DNA from: Lachnospiraceae bacterium
Lineage (GTDB): Bacteria; Bacillota; Clostridia; Lachnospirales; Lachnospiraceae
Assembly (NCBI GenBank): GCA_003519685.1
Contig: DOWG01000177.1
Span: 504-5,866, forward strand
Reading direction: 5' to 3'
Length of the DNA: 5,363 nt
This document shows positions 1 through 5,363 of the stretch, in pieces. The position numbers were made by a program, and so were the translations under genes. The first letter of the stretch is position 1, and each line of letters begins with the position of its first letter. The notes under the pieces were generated by a model. It did no database searches. It saw only the letters and a list, made by a program, of their open reading frames with translations, and was not told where the DNA came from.

Positions 1-975
1 GATACCTTGAACCGTAAGCACTTCATTGCCAATGTCACGGTTCGGTCGGAAATCGATGTAAGGATACTTTCTGCTGGAAGGGCGGATATCATCCAGCTCG
101 ATCTTCTCCAAAGCCCTTTTTCTTGAGGTAGCCTGCTTGGATTTGGAAGCATTGGCAGAGAATCTCTGAATAAATTCCTGAAGCTCTTTGATCTTCTCTT
201 CCTTTTTCTTGTTTGCTTCCTTCATCTGCCGGACCATCAGTTGGCTGGATTCGTACCAGAAATCATAGTTACCGGCATACAATTGAATTTTACCATAGTC
301 AATATCGGCAGTATGGGTACAGACCTTATTCAAAAAGTAACGGTCATGGGATACCACAATAACGGTATTATCAAAGTTGATCAAAAATTCTTCCAGCCAG
401 CGGATGGCTTCCAGGTCCAAATGGTTCGTAGGCTCGTCCAGAAGAAGAATATCCGGATTACCAAACAATGCCTGTGCCAGCAGAACCTTAACCTTCTCAC
501 TGCCGTTCAGTTCGCTCATTTTCTTGTAGTGAAGCTCCGTTTCAATACCGAGACCATTCAAAAGAGATGCCGCATTTGCCTCCGATTCCCAGCCGTCCAT
601 GGAAGCAAATTCGCCTTCCAGCTCACTGGCACGGATGCCATCCTCTTCGGTAAAATCCTCTTTCGCATAGATTTGTTCTTTTTCCTTCATGACATCATAC
701 AAACGCTGATTTCCCATGATTACGGTATCAAGCACATTGAAAGTATCATATTTAAAATGGTCCTGCTGCAGAAAGGATAATCTCTGTCCGGGAGTTATTA
801 TGATCTCCCCCTTAGTGGGTTCGATCTGTCCGTTTAATATTTTAAGAAAGGTGGATTTGCCGGCACCGTTTGCACCGATTAATCCATAGCAATTGCCCTC
901 TGTAAATTTAATATTTACATCTTCGAATAATGCGCGCTTTCCGATTCTTAGTGTGATATTACTAGCCTGTATCAT
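1..975 (-). CDS. ABC-F family ATP-binding protein, YbiT/YkpA type (partial, C-terminal part beyond window)
   Basis: The gene runs off the left edge; 325 N-terminal residues are present, where YbiT-type proteins are about 530-540 residues. ABC-F proteins are soluble twin-ATPase factors that bind the ribosomal E site and relieve stalled translation; some give antibiotic resistance. Visible parts of the first ATPase domain: Walker A GANGAGKST (residues 34-42), Q-loop FLQQD (68-72), signature-like LNGSEK (156-161), Walker B plus D-loop LLLLDEPTNHLD (about 176-187) and switch SHDR (209-212). A lysine- and glutamate-rich helical linker follows (about 245-310) with RFSANASKSKQATSRKR, the interdomain tRNA-contact region. 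The text closely matches my memory of E. coli YbiT, including GNYD and the SANASKS-ATSR stretch. The ATG at 975 is preceded by AGGAGG (981-986) with 5-nt spacing. No membrane segments are seen, so it is not a transporter. A housekeeping translation role is more likely than drug resistance, but this is inferred from subfamily only. Confidence 0.95.
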   Translation of the reverse strand, partial: MIQASNITLRIGKRALFEDVNIKFTEGNCYGLIGANGAGKSTFLKILNGQIEPTKGEIIITPGQRLSFLQQDHFKYDTFNVLDTVIMGNQRLYDVMKEKEQIYAKEDFTEEDGIRASELEGEFASMDGWESEANAASLLNGLGIETELHYKKMSELNGSEKVKVLLAQALFGNPDILLLDEPTNHLDLEAIRWLEEFLINFDNTVIVVSHDRYFLNKVCTHTADIDYGKIQLYAGNYDFWYESSQLMVRQMKEANKKKEEKIKELQEFIQRFSANASKSKQATSRKRALEKIELDDIRPSSRKYPYIDFRPNRDIGNEVLTVQGI

Positions 976-1012
976 GAAAACCTCCTAAATTACTTTCTTA
1001 ACAATGTCAAAC

Positions 1013-1030
1013 GAATTCGTATACGAATTC
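1013..1030. promoter_or_regulatory. 18-bp perfect palindrome in the ABC-F leader (possible operator)
   Basis: GAATTCGTATACGAATTC equals its own reverse complement over 18 bp. It lies between the predicted ABC-F transcription start and its ribosome binding site. Its core TTCGTATACGAA has the general look of a site bound by a dimeric winged-helix repressor such as a MarR-family protein. It could instead act as a small RNA hairpin (7-bp stem, UAUA loop) in the leader. No regulator gene is visible in this window, so its role is inferred from symmetry and position alone. Confidence 0.45.
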
Positions 1031-1055
1031 ATTTATCGTAAAAACAGCTATTTCT

Positions 1056-1083
1056 ATTGTATCGTATATTCCCGTTTTTGCAA
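1056..1083 (-). promoter_or_regulatory. Putative sigma-A promoter for the ABC-F gene
   Basis: On the minus strand, TTGCAA (1083-1078) and TACAAT (1061-1056) are separated by 16 nt. This gives 4/6 and 5/6 matches to the consensus. Transcription would start near 1049, leaving a leader of about 70 nt that contains the 18-bp palindrome. This is a prediction from sequence only. Confidence 0.45.
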
Positions 1084-1127
1084 GATATTTTTCTGCCCGG
1101 CCATCGGGTAGAATAAGGAAGTGATGG

Positions 1128-1156
1128 TTGCGTGAAGAAGTTTGTCCTGCTATAAT
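1128..1156 (+). promoter_or_regulatory. Extended -10 promoter for the SGNH hydrolase gene
   Basis: A perfect TATAAT (1151-1156) is preceded by TGC, which makes an extended -10 element. TTGCGT (1128-1133) lies 17 bp upstream as a weak -35. Transcription would start near 1163, about 40 nt before the start codon. The gene diverges from the ABC-F gene, so both promoters share the 976-1202 region. Confidence 0.65.
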
Positions 1157-1202
1157 ATGCAATTGAGAAGTAGCATCAAAACTGATTATTGGAGGATGAA
1201 GG

Positions 1203-1835
1203 ATGAAAAATATGTTTGAAGACGGACAAGTTGTTCTGTTTCAGGGAGATAGTGTAACCGATTGCGGAAGAAACTATTCCGATATGGCATCGTTAGGCGG
1301 GGGCTATCCTGAGATGGTTGCACAGAGGTACCAGCTTCTGTTTCCGGGTAGTAAAGTAACCTTTATAAATAAAGGTATCTCAGGAAACCGTGTAAAAAAT
1401 TTACTGGAAAGATATGAAGAGGATTTTAAGGCGATCAAGCCGGATTTCCTCTCGATTCTAATCGGAATTAACGACACCTGGAGAAGATATGATAATAATG
1501 ACCCAACCAGCACAGAAAGCTTTGAAGAGACCTACCGGGAGCTTTTAACAAGGATCAAAACCGATATGCCAAGCTGCAAAATCATGATAATCGAACCGTT
1601 CCTGTTAAATACGGATCCGGCGAAGGCCGTCTGGCGGGAGGATTTGGATCCGAAGATTCATGCGGTAAGGAAGCTTGCCAAGGAATTTGCTGATTACTAC
1701 ATACCGATGGACGGTATTTTTGCCAAGGCGGAAGTGGAGATGTTTACCTGCAGGCAGATCACGGAGGATGGCGTTCATCCCACCCGGACCGGACACAGCA
1801 TCATAGCGGAAGAATATTTGAACGCATTAAGATAA
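1203..1835 (+). CDS. SGNH/GDSL hydrolase, Axe2-like (probable intracellular acetylxylan/carbohydrate acetylesterase)
   Basis: This 210-residue protein has the four SGNH blocks: GDSVTD with nucleophile Ser17 (block I), NKGISGN with oxyanion Gly61 (block II), GIND with Asn90 (block III) and DGVHP with the Asp189/His192 pair (block V). The stretches GDSVTDCGR, NKGISGN and IGINDTWRRYD strongly resemble, from memory, the Geobacillus intracellular acetylxylan esterase Axe2, which removes acetyl groups from xylo-oligosaccharides. Length fits (Axe2 is about 219 residues). There is no signal peptide or membrane segment, so it should act in the cytoplasm on imported acetylated sugars. GGAGG (1191-1195) lies 7 nt before the ATG; an earlier ATG at 1196 is out of frame. 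It has its own promoter and terminator, so it appears monocistronic. No xylanase or transporter gene is nearby, so the exact acetylated substrate is open. Confidence 0.92.
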   Translation: MKNMFEDGQVVLFQGDSVTDCGRNYSDMASLGGGYPEMVAQRYQLLFPGSKVTFINKGISGNRVKNLLERYEEDFKAIKPDFLSILIGINDTWRRYDNNDPTSTESFEETYRELLTRIKTDMPSCKIMIIEPFLLNTDPAKAVWREDLDPKIHAVRKLAKEFADYYIPMDGIFAKAEVEMFTCRQITEDGVHPTRTGHSIIAEEYLNALR

Positions 1836-1861
1836 ATAATAATCATAGTTTTGTAATCGTG

Positions 1862-1902
1862 TAAAAATCTGCAGAGAAGGTATAAATTTCTGCAGATTTT
1901 TA
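1862..1902 (+). terminator. Intrinsic terminator after the SGNH hydrolase gene
   Basis: A perfect 14-bp inverted repeat (arms 1862-1875 and 1889-1902) encloses a 13-nt loop. The arms carry a CTGCAG core flanked by an A-tract on the left and a T-tract on the right, so the hairpin could work in either direction. It lies 26 bp past the TAA stop. A smaller GCCCTT/AAGGGC repeat (1905-1918) follows directly and may help. Confidence 0.7.
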
Positions 1903-1928
1903 TCGCCCTTTTAAGGGCTTAGTTTCGT

Positions 1929-1957
1929 TTGACTTTTATATATAACTTAGTTAGAAT
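1929..1957 (+). promoter_or_regulatory. Sigma-A promoter for the alpha/beta hydrolase gene
   Basis: TTGACT (1929-1934) and TAGAAT (1952-1957) are separated by exactly 17 bp, each with 5/6 matches to consensus. Transcription would start near 1964, after the terminator of the previous gene. The -35 box contains the TTG at 1929 that would otherwise extend the hydrolase reading frame, which argues against that codon as a start. Confidence 0.7.
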
Positions 1958-1983
1958 AAAATTATTAAAAGAAAGGCATGGGT

Positions 1984-2016
1984 ATGAGTATTTTATGGCA
2001 ATTAACAAAGCTATGA
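1984..2016 (+). other. Possible 10-residue leader ORF overlapping the hydrolase N-terminus
   Basis: An ATG at 1984 lies 7 nt after GAAAGG (1971-1976), a better-placed ribosome binding site than any in front of the hydrolase ATG at 1995. It encodes MSILWQLTKL. Its TGA stop (2014-2016) overlaps an in-frame hydrolase ATG at 2013 in an ATGA arrangement. This could be a coupled leader peptide or chance. Confidence 0.25.
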
Positions 2017-2915
2017 AAACGGCATTGAAAGCATTGTCCTATCCGGATTTGGATATCAAGAAAACCTATAAATTGAAGAGGCAGCTGAAAAATGCTGCAC
2101 ACCCATATATAAAACCGCTTTATAAGATGTGGGATCATAAAATCCCCAGTTTGGATCATGAAATTCCGGTTCGGATTTTTATGCCGTCCGGTGAGGAAAA
2201 TGCAAAGGGAATCTTAATATTCTTCCATGGCGGAGGCTTTGTTGTTGGAAATATAGACAGCTATAGCAGCGTCTGTGCCAATATGGCGAATCAGACCGGA
2301 TATCTGGTGGTATCGGTGGACTACCGTCTGGCACCGGAATATCATTTTCCGGCAGCTCCCGAAGATTGTTATGCGGTTACCAGAGAAATCTTCATGGATT
2401 GCACCTTGTTCGATATTCCCAGGGAAAGGATTGCTCTGATTGGAGACAGTGCCGGTGGGAATCTGGCAGCTGTTGTTTCCTTAATGGCAAGGGATCGCGG
2501 AGAATTTCTTCCTTCCAAGCAGATACTTTTGTATCCGCAGACCGGGAATGATCATAGCGAATCATCGCCTTTTGCCTCCGTTAACGAATACGGGACAGAG
2601 TATCTGTTAACGGCAAAACGAATTAGTGAATATATGGAATTGTATCAGAATAGCGAGGAAGACAGGCAAAATCCATATTTTGCACCCTTGCTTGCAGAGG
2701 ATGTATCAAACCAGCCGGATACCCTGATTATTACAGCGGGCTATGACCCTCTTCGGGATGAAGGGGAAGCGTATGGGAAGAAGCTGCATGACTTCGGCAA
2801 TCAGGTACAAGTCTACCGGATGAAAGATGCATTGCATGGCTTTATTGCTCTTCCAAAACGGTTTGTGCATGTGAAACGCAGCTATGAGCTGATCAACCGT
2901 TTCTTAGAGAAGTAA
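1995..2915 (+). CDS. Alpha/beta hydrolase, hormone-sensitive-lipase-like family IV esterase
   Basis: From the ATG at 1995 the product is 306 residues. Family IV hallmarks are in order: oxyanion-hole HGGGF (78-82), DYRLAPE (109-115), nucleophile elbow GDSAGGN (150-156, Ser152), catalytic Asp251 in DPLRDEG and His281 in HGF. These enzymes hydrolyse short- to medium-chain carboxyl esters. The protein lacks a signal peptide and should be cytoplasmic. The frame stays open back to a TTG at 1929, but that codon lies inside the promoter -35 box. The ATG at 1995 has only a weak upstream TGAG (1985-1988), and the ATG at 2013 (300 residues) remains possible through coupling to the small leader ORF. Only KALSYPDLDIKKTYKL onward looks family-like, so either start spares the core. 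It heads a unit with a downstream acyltransferase, which suggests a role in ester turnover in the same pathway; the substrate is unknown. Confidence 0.9.
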   Translation: MAINKAMKTALKALSYPDLDIKKTYKLKRQLKNAAHPYIKPLYKMWDHKIPSLDHEIPVRIFMPSGEENAKGILIFFHGGGFVVGNIDSYSSVCANMANQTGYLVVSVDYRLAPEYHFPAAPEDCYAVTREIFMDCTLFDIPRERIALIGDSAGGNLAAVVSLMARDRGEFLPSKQILLYPQTGNDHSESSPFASVNEYGTEYLLTAKRISEYMELYQNSEEDRQNPYFAPLLAEDVSNQPDTLIITAGYDPLRDEGEAYGKKLHDFGNQVQVYRMKDALHGFIALPKRFVHVKRSYELINRFLEK

Positions 2916-2950
2916 TAGGAAAATAATGTTTTCTATTACTTAAGCTTTTT
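2910..2950 (+). terminator. Possible weak intrinsic terminator overlapping the hydrolase stop codon
   Basis: A 13-bp stem (2910-2922 with 2929-2941, one G-T pair) closes a 6-nt loop and includes the TAA stop codon. A T-rich run (2946-2950) follows after four bases. The stem is very AT-rich, with only two G-C pairs, so termination is probably partial. It would lower expression of the downstream genes relative to the hydrolase. Confidence 0.45.
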
Positions 2951-2956
2951 CTGTCT

Positions 2957-2986
2957 TTGACAAATTGTTAGGAAGGTTTTTGAAAT
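2957..2986 (+). promoter_or_regulatory. Possible promoter upstream of the acyltransferase gene
   Basis: A perfect TTGACA -35 box (2957-2962) lies just after the hairpin. The best -10 is TGAAAT (2981-2986) at 18 bp, with 4/6 matches. If real, it would let the acyltransferase, zinc-ribbon and TraX genes be transcribed separately from the hydrolase. The rest of the 2916-3101 gap shows no other clear element. Confidence 0.35.
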
Positions 2987-3101
2987 TTAAATCATGGAAG
3001 AATGAGAAAATGTGAAATCGAGTAAGCGGAGATAATACATCAATAAAATTTTACGATTGGGTGAAGAAATTAATACACTTAGAAGGAGTTTGGAATTGTT
3101 A

Positions 3102-4373
3102 ATGACAAGAAAAAAGCCCGTTCAATGGACAAGACTGGATAACGCTGCAAAGATATTTCCGCCAAATACAAACGAAAAGGATACGAAGGTTTTTCGTTTT
3201 GTATGCGAGCTTAAGGAAGAAGTTGATAGGGAGATCCTTCAGGAGGCAGTAAATAAGACGATTATTCTTTTTCCTGTCTACCGTTCCGTACTGAGGAAGG
3301 GTGTATTCTGGTACTATTTTGAAAGTACGGAATTGATGCCGGAAGTTGTAGAGGAATACAAGCCGCCCTGCAGTATGTTGTATCATCCAAATCGAAGAAA
3401 CCTCTTGTTTGAGGTAACCTATTATCGAAAACGAATTAATCTTGAAATGTATCATGCACTGGCAGATGGTACCGGTGCTCTGGGCTTTTTTAAGACATTA
3501 CTGTATTTTTATATTACAAGCAAATACAAGGAAGACTTTAAGGAACAGCTGCCGAATTTGGACTATGATGCTTCCTTTGCGCAGAAAATGGATGACAGTT
3601 TCTTAAAGCATTATACGGGGGAGAAATGCCTCAATAAGGTAAAGGTAACTCGTGCATACCGGATTGCCGGAAGACGCTCCATCGACAACCGGTTAAAGGT
3701 GCTCGAGGGTGTTATGGACGTGAAAGAGATACTGGCGCTGGCGCATCGTTACAATACCACTCTGACCGTATATCTGACCGCGTTGTTTATGAAGGCGATC
3801 TATCAGGAGATGCCGGCACGTGCAAAGAAATATCCGGTAGTTCTATCGGTTCCTGTAAACTTAAGAATTTATTTTCCATCCGTTACGGCAAGAAATTTTT
3901 TTGGTACGATAAATATCAGCTATGATTTTACAAAAAATAAAGATGACTTGGATAGCATCATAAAGGGAGTAAAGGAAGAGTTTACCCGGGAACTGACCGA
4001 AGAAAAATTAAGAAAACATATGAACCGTTTGTCCGCTTTGGAGCATAATGCCTTCATGCGGATTGTTCCTTTATTTATCAAGGACTGGGTGCTGCGTTTT
4101 GCAAATCGGATTAATGACAAAGGAATTACGGCTACGCTGTCTAACATTGGCAAAATAACCGTGGCAAAGGAACTTGCTCCTTACATTACGCTATTTAACT
4201 GCTTTAATAGTGCAAGGCGCCCTCAGATCGGCATGTGTTCCTTTGGCGACCGGCTGGTGATAAGCTTTGCCTCCCCTTTTGACGGAACCGATATACAGAA
4301 AAACTTTTTTCGTATGCTATCGCAGGAAGGGGTAGCAATCACGATAACCTCAAGCAGCAGAGAAGTTGGATGA
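3102..4373 (+). CDS. Condensation-fold acyltransferase (alcohol acetyltransferase-like, HxxxDG)
   Basis: This 423-residue protein has the size and layout of the CoA-dependent acyltransferase/condensation superfamily (two chloramphenicol-acetyltransferase-like lobes), which includes alcohol acetyltransferases, PapA-type and wax-ester synthase enzymes. The active-site motif HALADG (118-123) fits HxxxDG, with His118 the expected catalytic base; Tyr117 replaces the first His of the longer HHxxxDG form. Other family-like stretches are SVPVNLR (249-255), NFFGTI (265-270) and TLSNIGK (345-351). No membrane segment or carrier-protein domain is seen, so it is not a complete peptide synthetase. AAGGAG (3083-3088) is 13 nt before the ATG at 3102 but 7 nt before an in-frame TTG at 3096, so the true start may add two residues. 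The TTG at 3057 lies before this site and is unlikely. The following zinc-ribbon and TraX-like genes suggest acylation of a membrane or surface substrate. Acyl donor and acceptor are unknown. Confidence 0.85.
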   Translation: MTRKKPVQWTRLDNAAKIFPPNTNEKDTKVFRFVCELKEEVDREILQEAVNKTIILFPVYRSVLRKGVFWYYFESTELMPEVVEEYKPPCSMLYHPNRRNLLFEVTYYRKRINLEMYHALADGTGALGFFKTLLYFYITSKYKEDFKEQLPNLDYDASFAQKMDDSFLKHYTGEKCLNKVKVTRAYRIAGRRSIDNRLKVLEGVMDVKEILALAHRYNTTLTVYLTALFMKAIYQEMPARAKKYPVVLSVPVNLRIYFPSVTARNFFGTINISYDFTKNKDDLDSIIKGVKEEFTRELTEEKLRKHMNRLSALEHNAFMRIVPLFIKDWVLRFANRINDKGITATLSNIGKITVAKELAPYITLFNCFNSARRPQIGMCSFGDRLVISFASPFDGTDIQKNFFRMLSQEGVAITITSSSREVG

Positions 4374-4414
4374 ACTCGGATGAGAAGATCCGGCTTACAG
4401 ATTGGAGGAAAAGA

Positions 4415-5083
4415 ATGCAATATTGTGATCATTGTAAAGTACAAATTAATGGAGCTCACCTTGTCTGCCCGCTCTGCGGAGGGATTATTGAGCAGAAGGA
4501 GAGTGCGAAGGAGGAAGAAGTATTTCCCCAGATTCCTACGATATATCAGGAATTCAATGTCTTTATCCGGGTCCTTCTGTTTATTTCCATAGCAGTGACG
4601 GTCATTAGCTTTGCGGTAAATATGATATTTACCAAGGAATCCCGTTGGTCCATCCTGGTGGCAGCAGGGATCTTATGTATGTGGATCAGTTTATTCTTTA
4701 TCATTCGCAAGAGGAATAACATTCCTAAGACGATTGTCTGGCAGGTGGGACTGCTCGGTGTTTTGTCGGTGCTATGGGATGCTTCCATGGGATGGATTGG
4801 CTGGTCCATTGATTATGTGATTCCCTCCATCTGTGTGGGAGCAATGATTGTTATGGCTGTAGCCGCGAAGATACTAAAGATAGGGGTAAGGGATCTGATC
4901 ATATATTTTCTGGTAGATGGAATCTTTGGTTTTATCCCGATCATATTTATCCTGTTTGGATGGCTGAACGTTATCTTTCCTTCGGTAATCTGCGTGGCGG
5001 TAAGTGCAATCAGCCTGTCGGCTTTAATGATATTCGAAGGCGATAGTATGAAAACAGAGCTTAATAAGAGAATGCATATATAA
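4415..5083 (+). CDS. Zinc-ribbon protein with six predicted membrane segments, function unknown
   Basis: The 222-residue product starts with a compact zinc ribbon: CxxC at Cys4/Cys7 and CPLC at Cys18/Cys21. An acidic linker (about 28-37) follows. Six hydrophobic stretches come next, near 48-72, 77-97, 105-127, 132-152, 160-183 and 187-207, so the ribbon is probably on one membrane face, likely cytoplasmic. I chose the ATG at 4415 because GGAGG (4404-4408) sits 6 nt before it and the ribbon begins directly after. An in-frame ATG at 4370 overlaps the acyltransferase stop (ATGA) and would add 15 residues. Architecture and context recall a family annotated DUF6320 in clostridia, but that is from memory and unverified. 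Its place between an acyltransferase and a TraX-family gene suggests a shared pathway. It has no enzyme motif that I can recognise. Confidence 0.85.
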   Translation: MQYCDHCKVQINGAHLVCPLCGGIIEQKESAKEEEVFPQIPTIYQEFNVFIRVLLFISIAVTVISFAVNMIFTKESRWSILVAAGILCMWISLFFIIRKRNNIPKTIVWQVGLLGVLSVLWDASMGWIGWSIDYVIPSICVGAMIVMAVAAKILKIGVRDLIIYFLVDGIFGFIPIIFILFGWLNVIFPSVICVAVSAISLSALMIFEGDSMKTELNKRMHI

Positions 5084-5107
5084 TCAGAATGGGAGAGGAT
5101 ATCATTT

Positions 5108-5363
5108 ATGAGTTCATTTACTTTGAAAATGATTGCAATTATTACGATGCTGATTGATCATATCGGAGCCATATTTATTCCAGAGAACACATTGCTTTAT
5201 GTAATCTTTCGCGGTATCGGAAGGTTAGCGTTTCCGATCTTTGTGTTTCTCATTGTGGAAGGCTTTTATCATACCAGTAATATCAAGCGTTATCTGGCAA
5301 GACTGGGCGTATTTGCCTTGCTGTCAGAAATCCCATTTGATATTGCATTTTATGATTCCAACT
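5108..5363 (+). CDS. TraX-family membrane protein (partial, N-terminal 85 residues)
   Basis: The gene is cut by the right edge. The visible residues match the TraX family pattern: an N-terminal hydrophobic helix with MLIDHIG (14-20), then RGIGRLAFPIFVFLIVEGF (35-53), HT (55-56), KRYLARL (60-66) and SEIPFD (73-78). TraX of the F plasmid acetylates the N-terminus of pilin. Chromosomal relatives in Firmicutes are polytopic membrane proteins thought to be acetyltransferases with unknown targets. GGGAGAGG (5091-5098) is 9 nt before the ATG, and the gap to the previous gene is only 24 bp, so the two are very likely co-transcribed. No conjugation genes are visible, so a role in pilus biogenesis is not implied; with the upstream acyltransferase, acylation of a membrane-associated product is more plausible. 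Confidence 0.88.
   Translation, partial: MSSFTLKMIAIITMLIDHIGAIFIPENTLLYVIFRGIGRLAFPIFVFLIVEGFYHTSNIKRYLARLGVFALLSEIPFDIAFYDSN

Noticed and set aside
241..780. 179-codon open frame on the plus strand
   Set aside because: It lies wholly opposite the well-supported ABC-F gene, has no ribosome binding site, and its protein shows no family pattern. It mirrors the coding bias of the minus strand.
1005..1010. Minus-strand TTGACA downstream of the palindrome as a -35 box for the ABC-F gene
   Set aside because: At 17-bp spacing the -10 position would be TAGGAG, which overlaps the ribosome binding site and would leave no usable leader.
1095..1109. GCCCG/CGGGT inverted repeat in the divergent intergenic region
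   Set aside because: Only a 5-bp stem including a G-T pair, no T-run, and no promoter box overlaps it; too short to call an operator or terminator.
2366..2551. 61-codon open frame on the plus strand inside the hydrolase gene
   Set aside because: It overlaps the catalytic core of the hydrolase in another frame; no ribosome binding site or family resemblance.
2994..3005. ATG-GAA-GAA-TGA mini-ORF in the acyltransferase leader
   Set aside because: Three codons without a ribosome binding site; expected by chance in AT-rich sequence.
3099..3455. 118-codon open frame on the minus strand
   Set aside because: It is antisense to the acyltransferase gene and lacks a ribosome binding site and recognisable motifs.
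4370..4414. 15-codon N-terminal extension of the zinc-ribbon protein from the ATG at 4370
   Set aside because: The ATGA overlap is attractive, but the strong GGAGG at 4404-4408 sits 6 nt before ATG 4415 and the conserved-looking ribbon starts there.

Overview
The window looks like chromosomal DNA from a low-to-moderate-GC Gram-positive anaerobe, most likely a clostridial or Lachnospiraceae-type Firmicute. This rests on strong AGGAGG-type ribosome binding sites, sigma-A-like promoters, AT-rich intergenic gaps, hairpin terminators, and the protein families present. It is an inference; no rRNA or other marker gene is here to confirm it.

Layout. Positions 1-975 (minus strand) hold the N-terminal 325 residues of an ABC-F ATPase of the YbiT/YkpA type, running off the left edge. 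A 227-bp divergent intergenic region (976-1202) carries a promoter for each direction and an 18-bp perfect palindrome in the ABC-F leader. Positions 1203-1835 (+) encode a 210-residue cytoplasmic SGNH hydrolase resembling intracellular acetylxylan esterases of the Axe2 type. It ends in a hairpin terminator (1862-1902). A good promoter (1929-1957) then starts a second plus-strand unit: a family IV (hormone-sensitive-lipase-like) alpha/beta hydrolase, a condensation-fold acyltransferase with an HxxxDG motif, a zinc-ribbon protein with six predicted membrane segments, and the start of a TraX-family membrane protein cut by the right edge.

How the genes may work together. The last three genes are tightly packed (a 41-bp gap, or an ATGA overlap if an upstream start is used, then a 24-bp gap) and look co-transcribed. 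The hydrolase sits 186 bp upstream of the acyltransferase, behind a possible weak terminator and a second possible promoter, so it may be only partly coupled. The set suggests acyl-group chemistry (esterase, acyltransferase, TraX-like membrane acetylase) with a membrane zinc-ribbon protein of unknown role. The substrate cannot be read from the sequence. This four-gene set is the most interesting content. Several start codons needed correction: 1995 rather than TTG 1929, 3102 (or TTG 3096) rather than TTG 3057, and 4415 rather than 4370.

No tRNA, rRNA, CRISPR array, insertion sequence or attachment site was seen.
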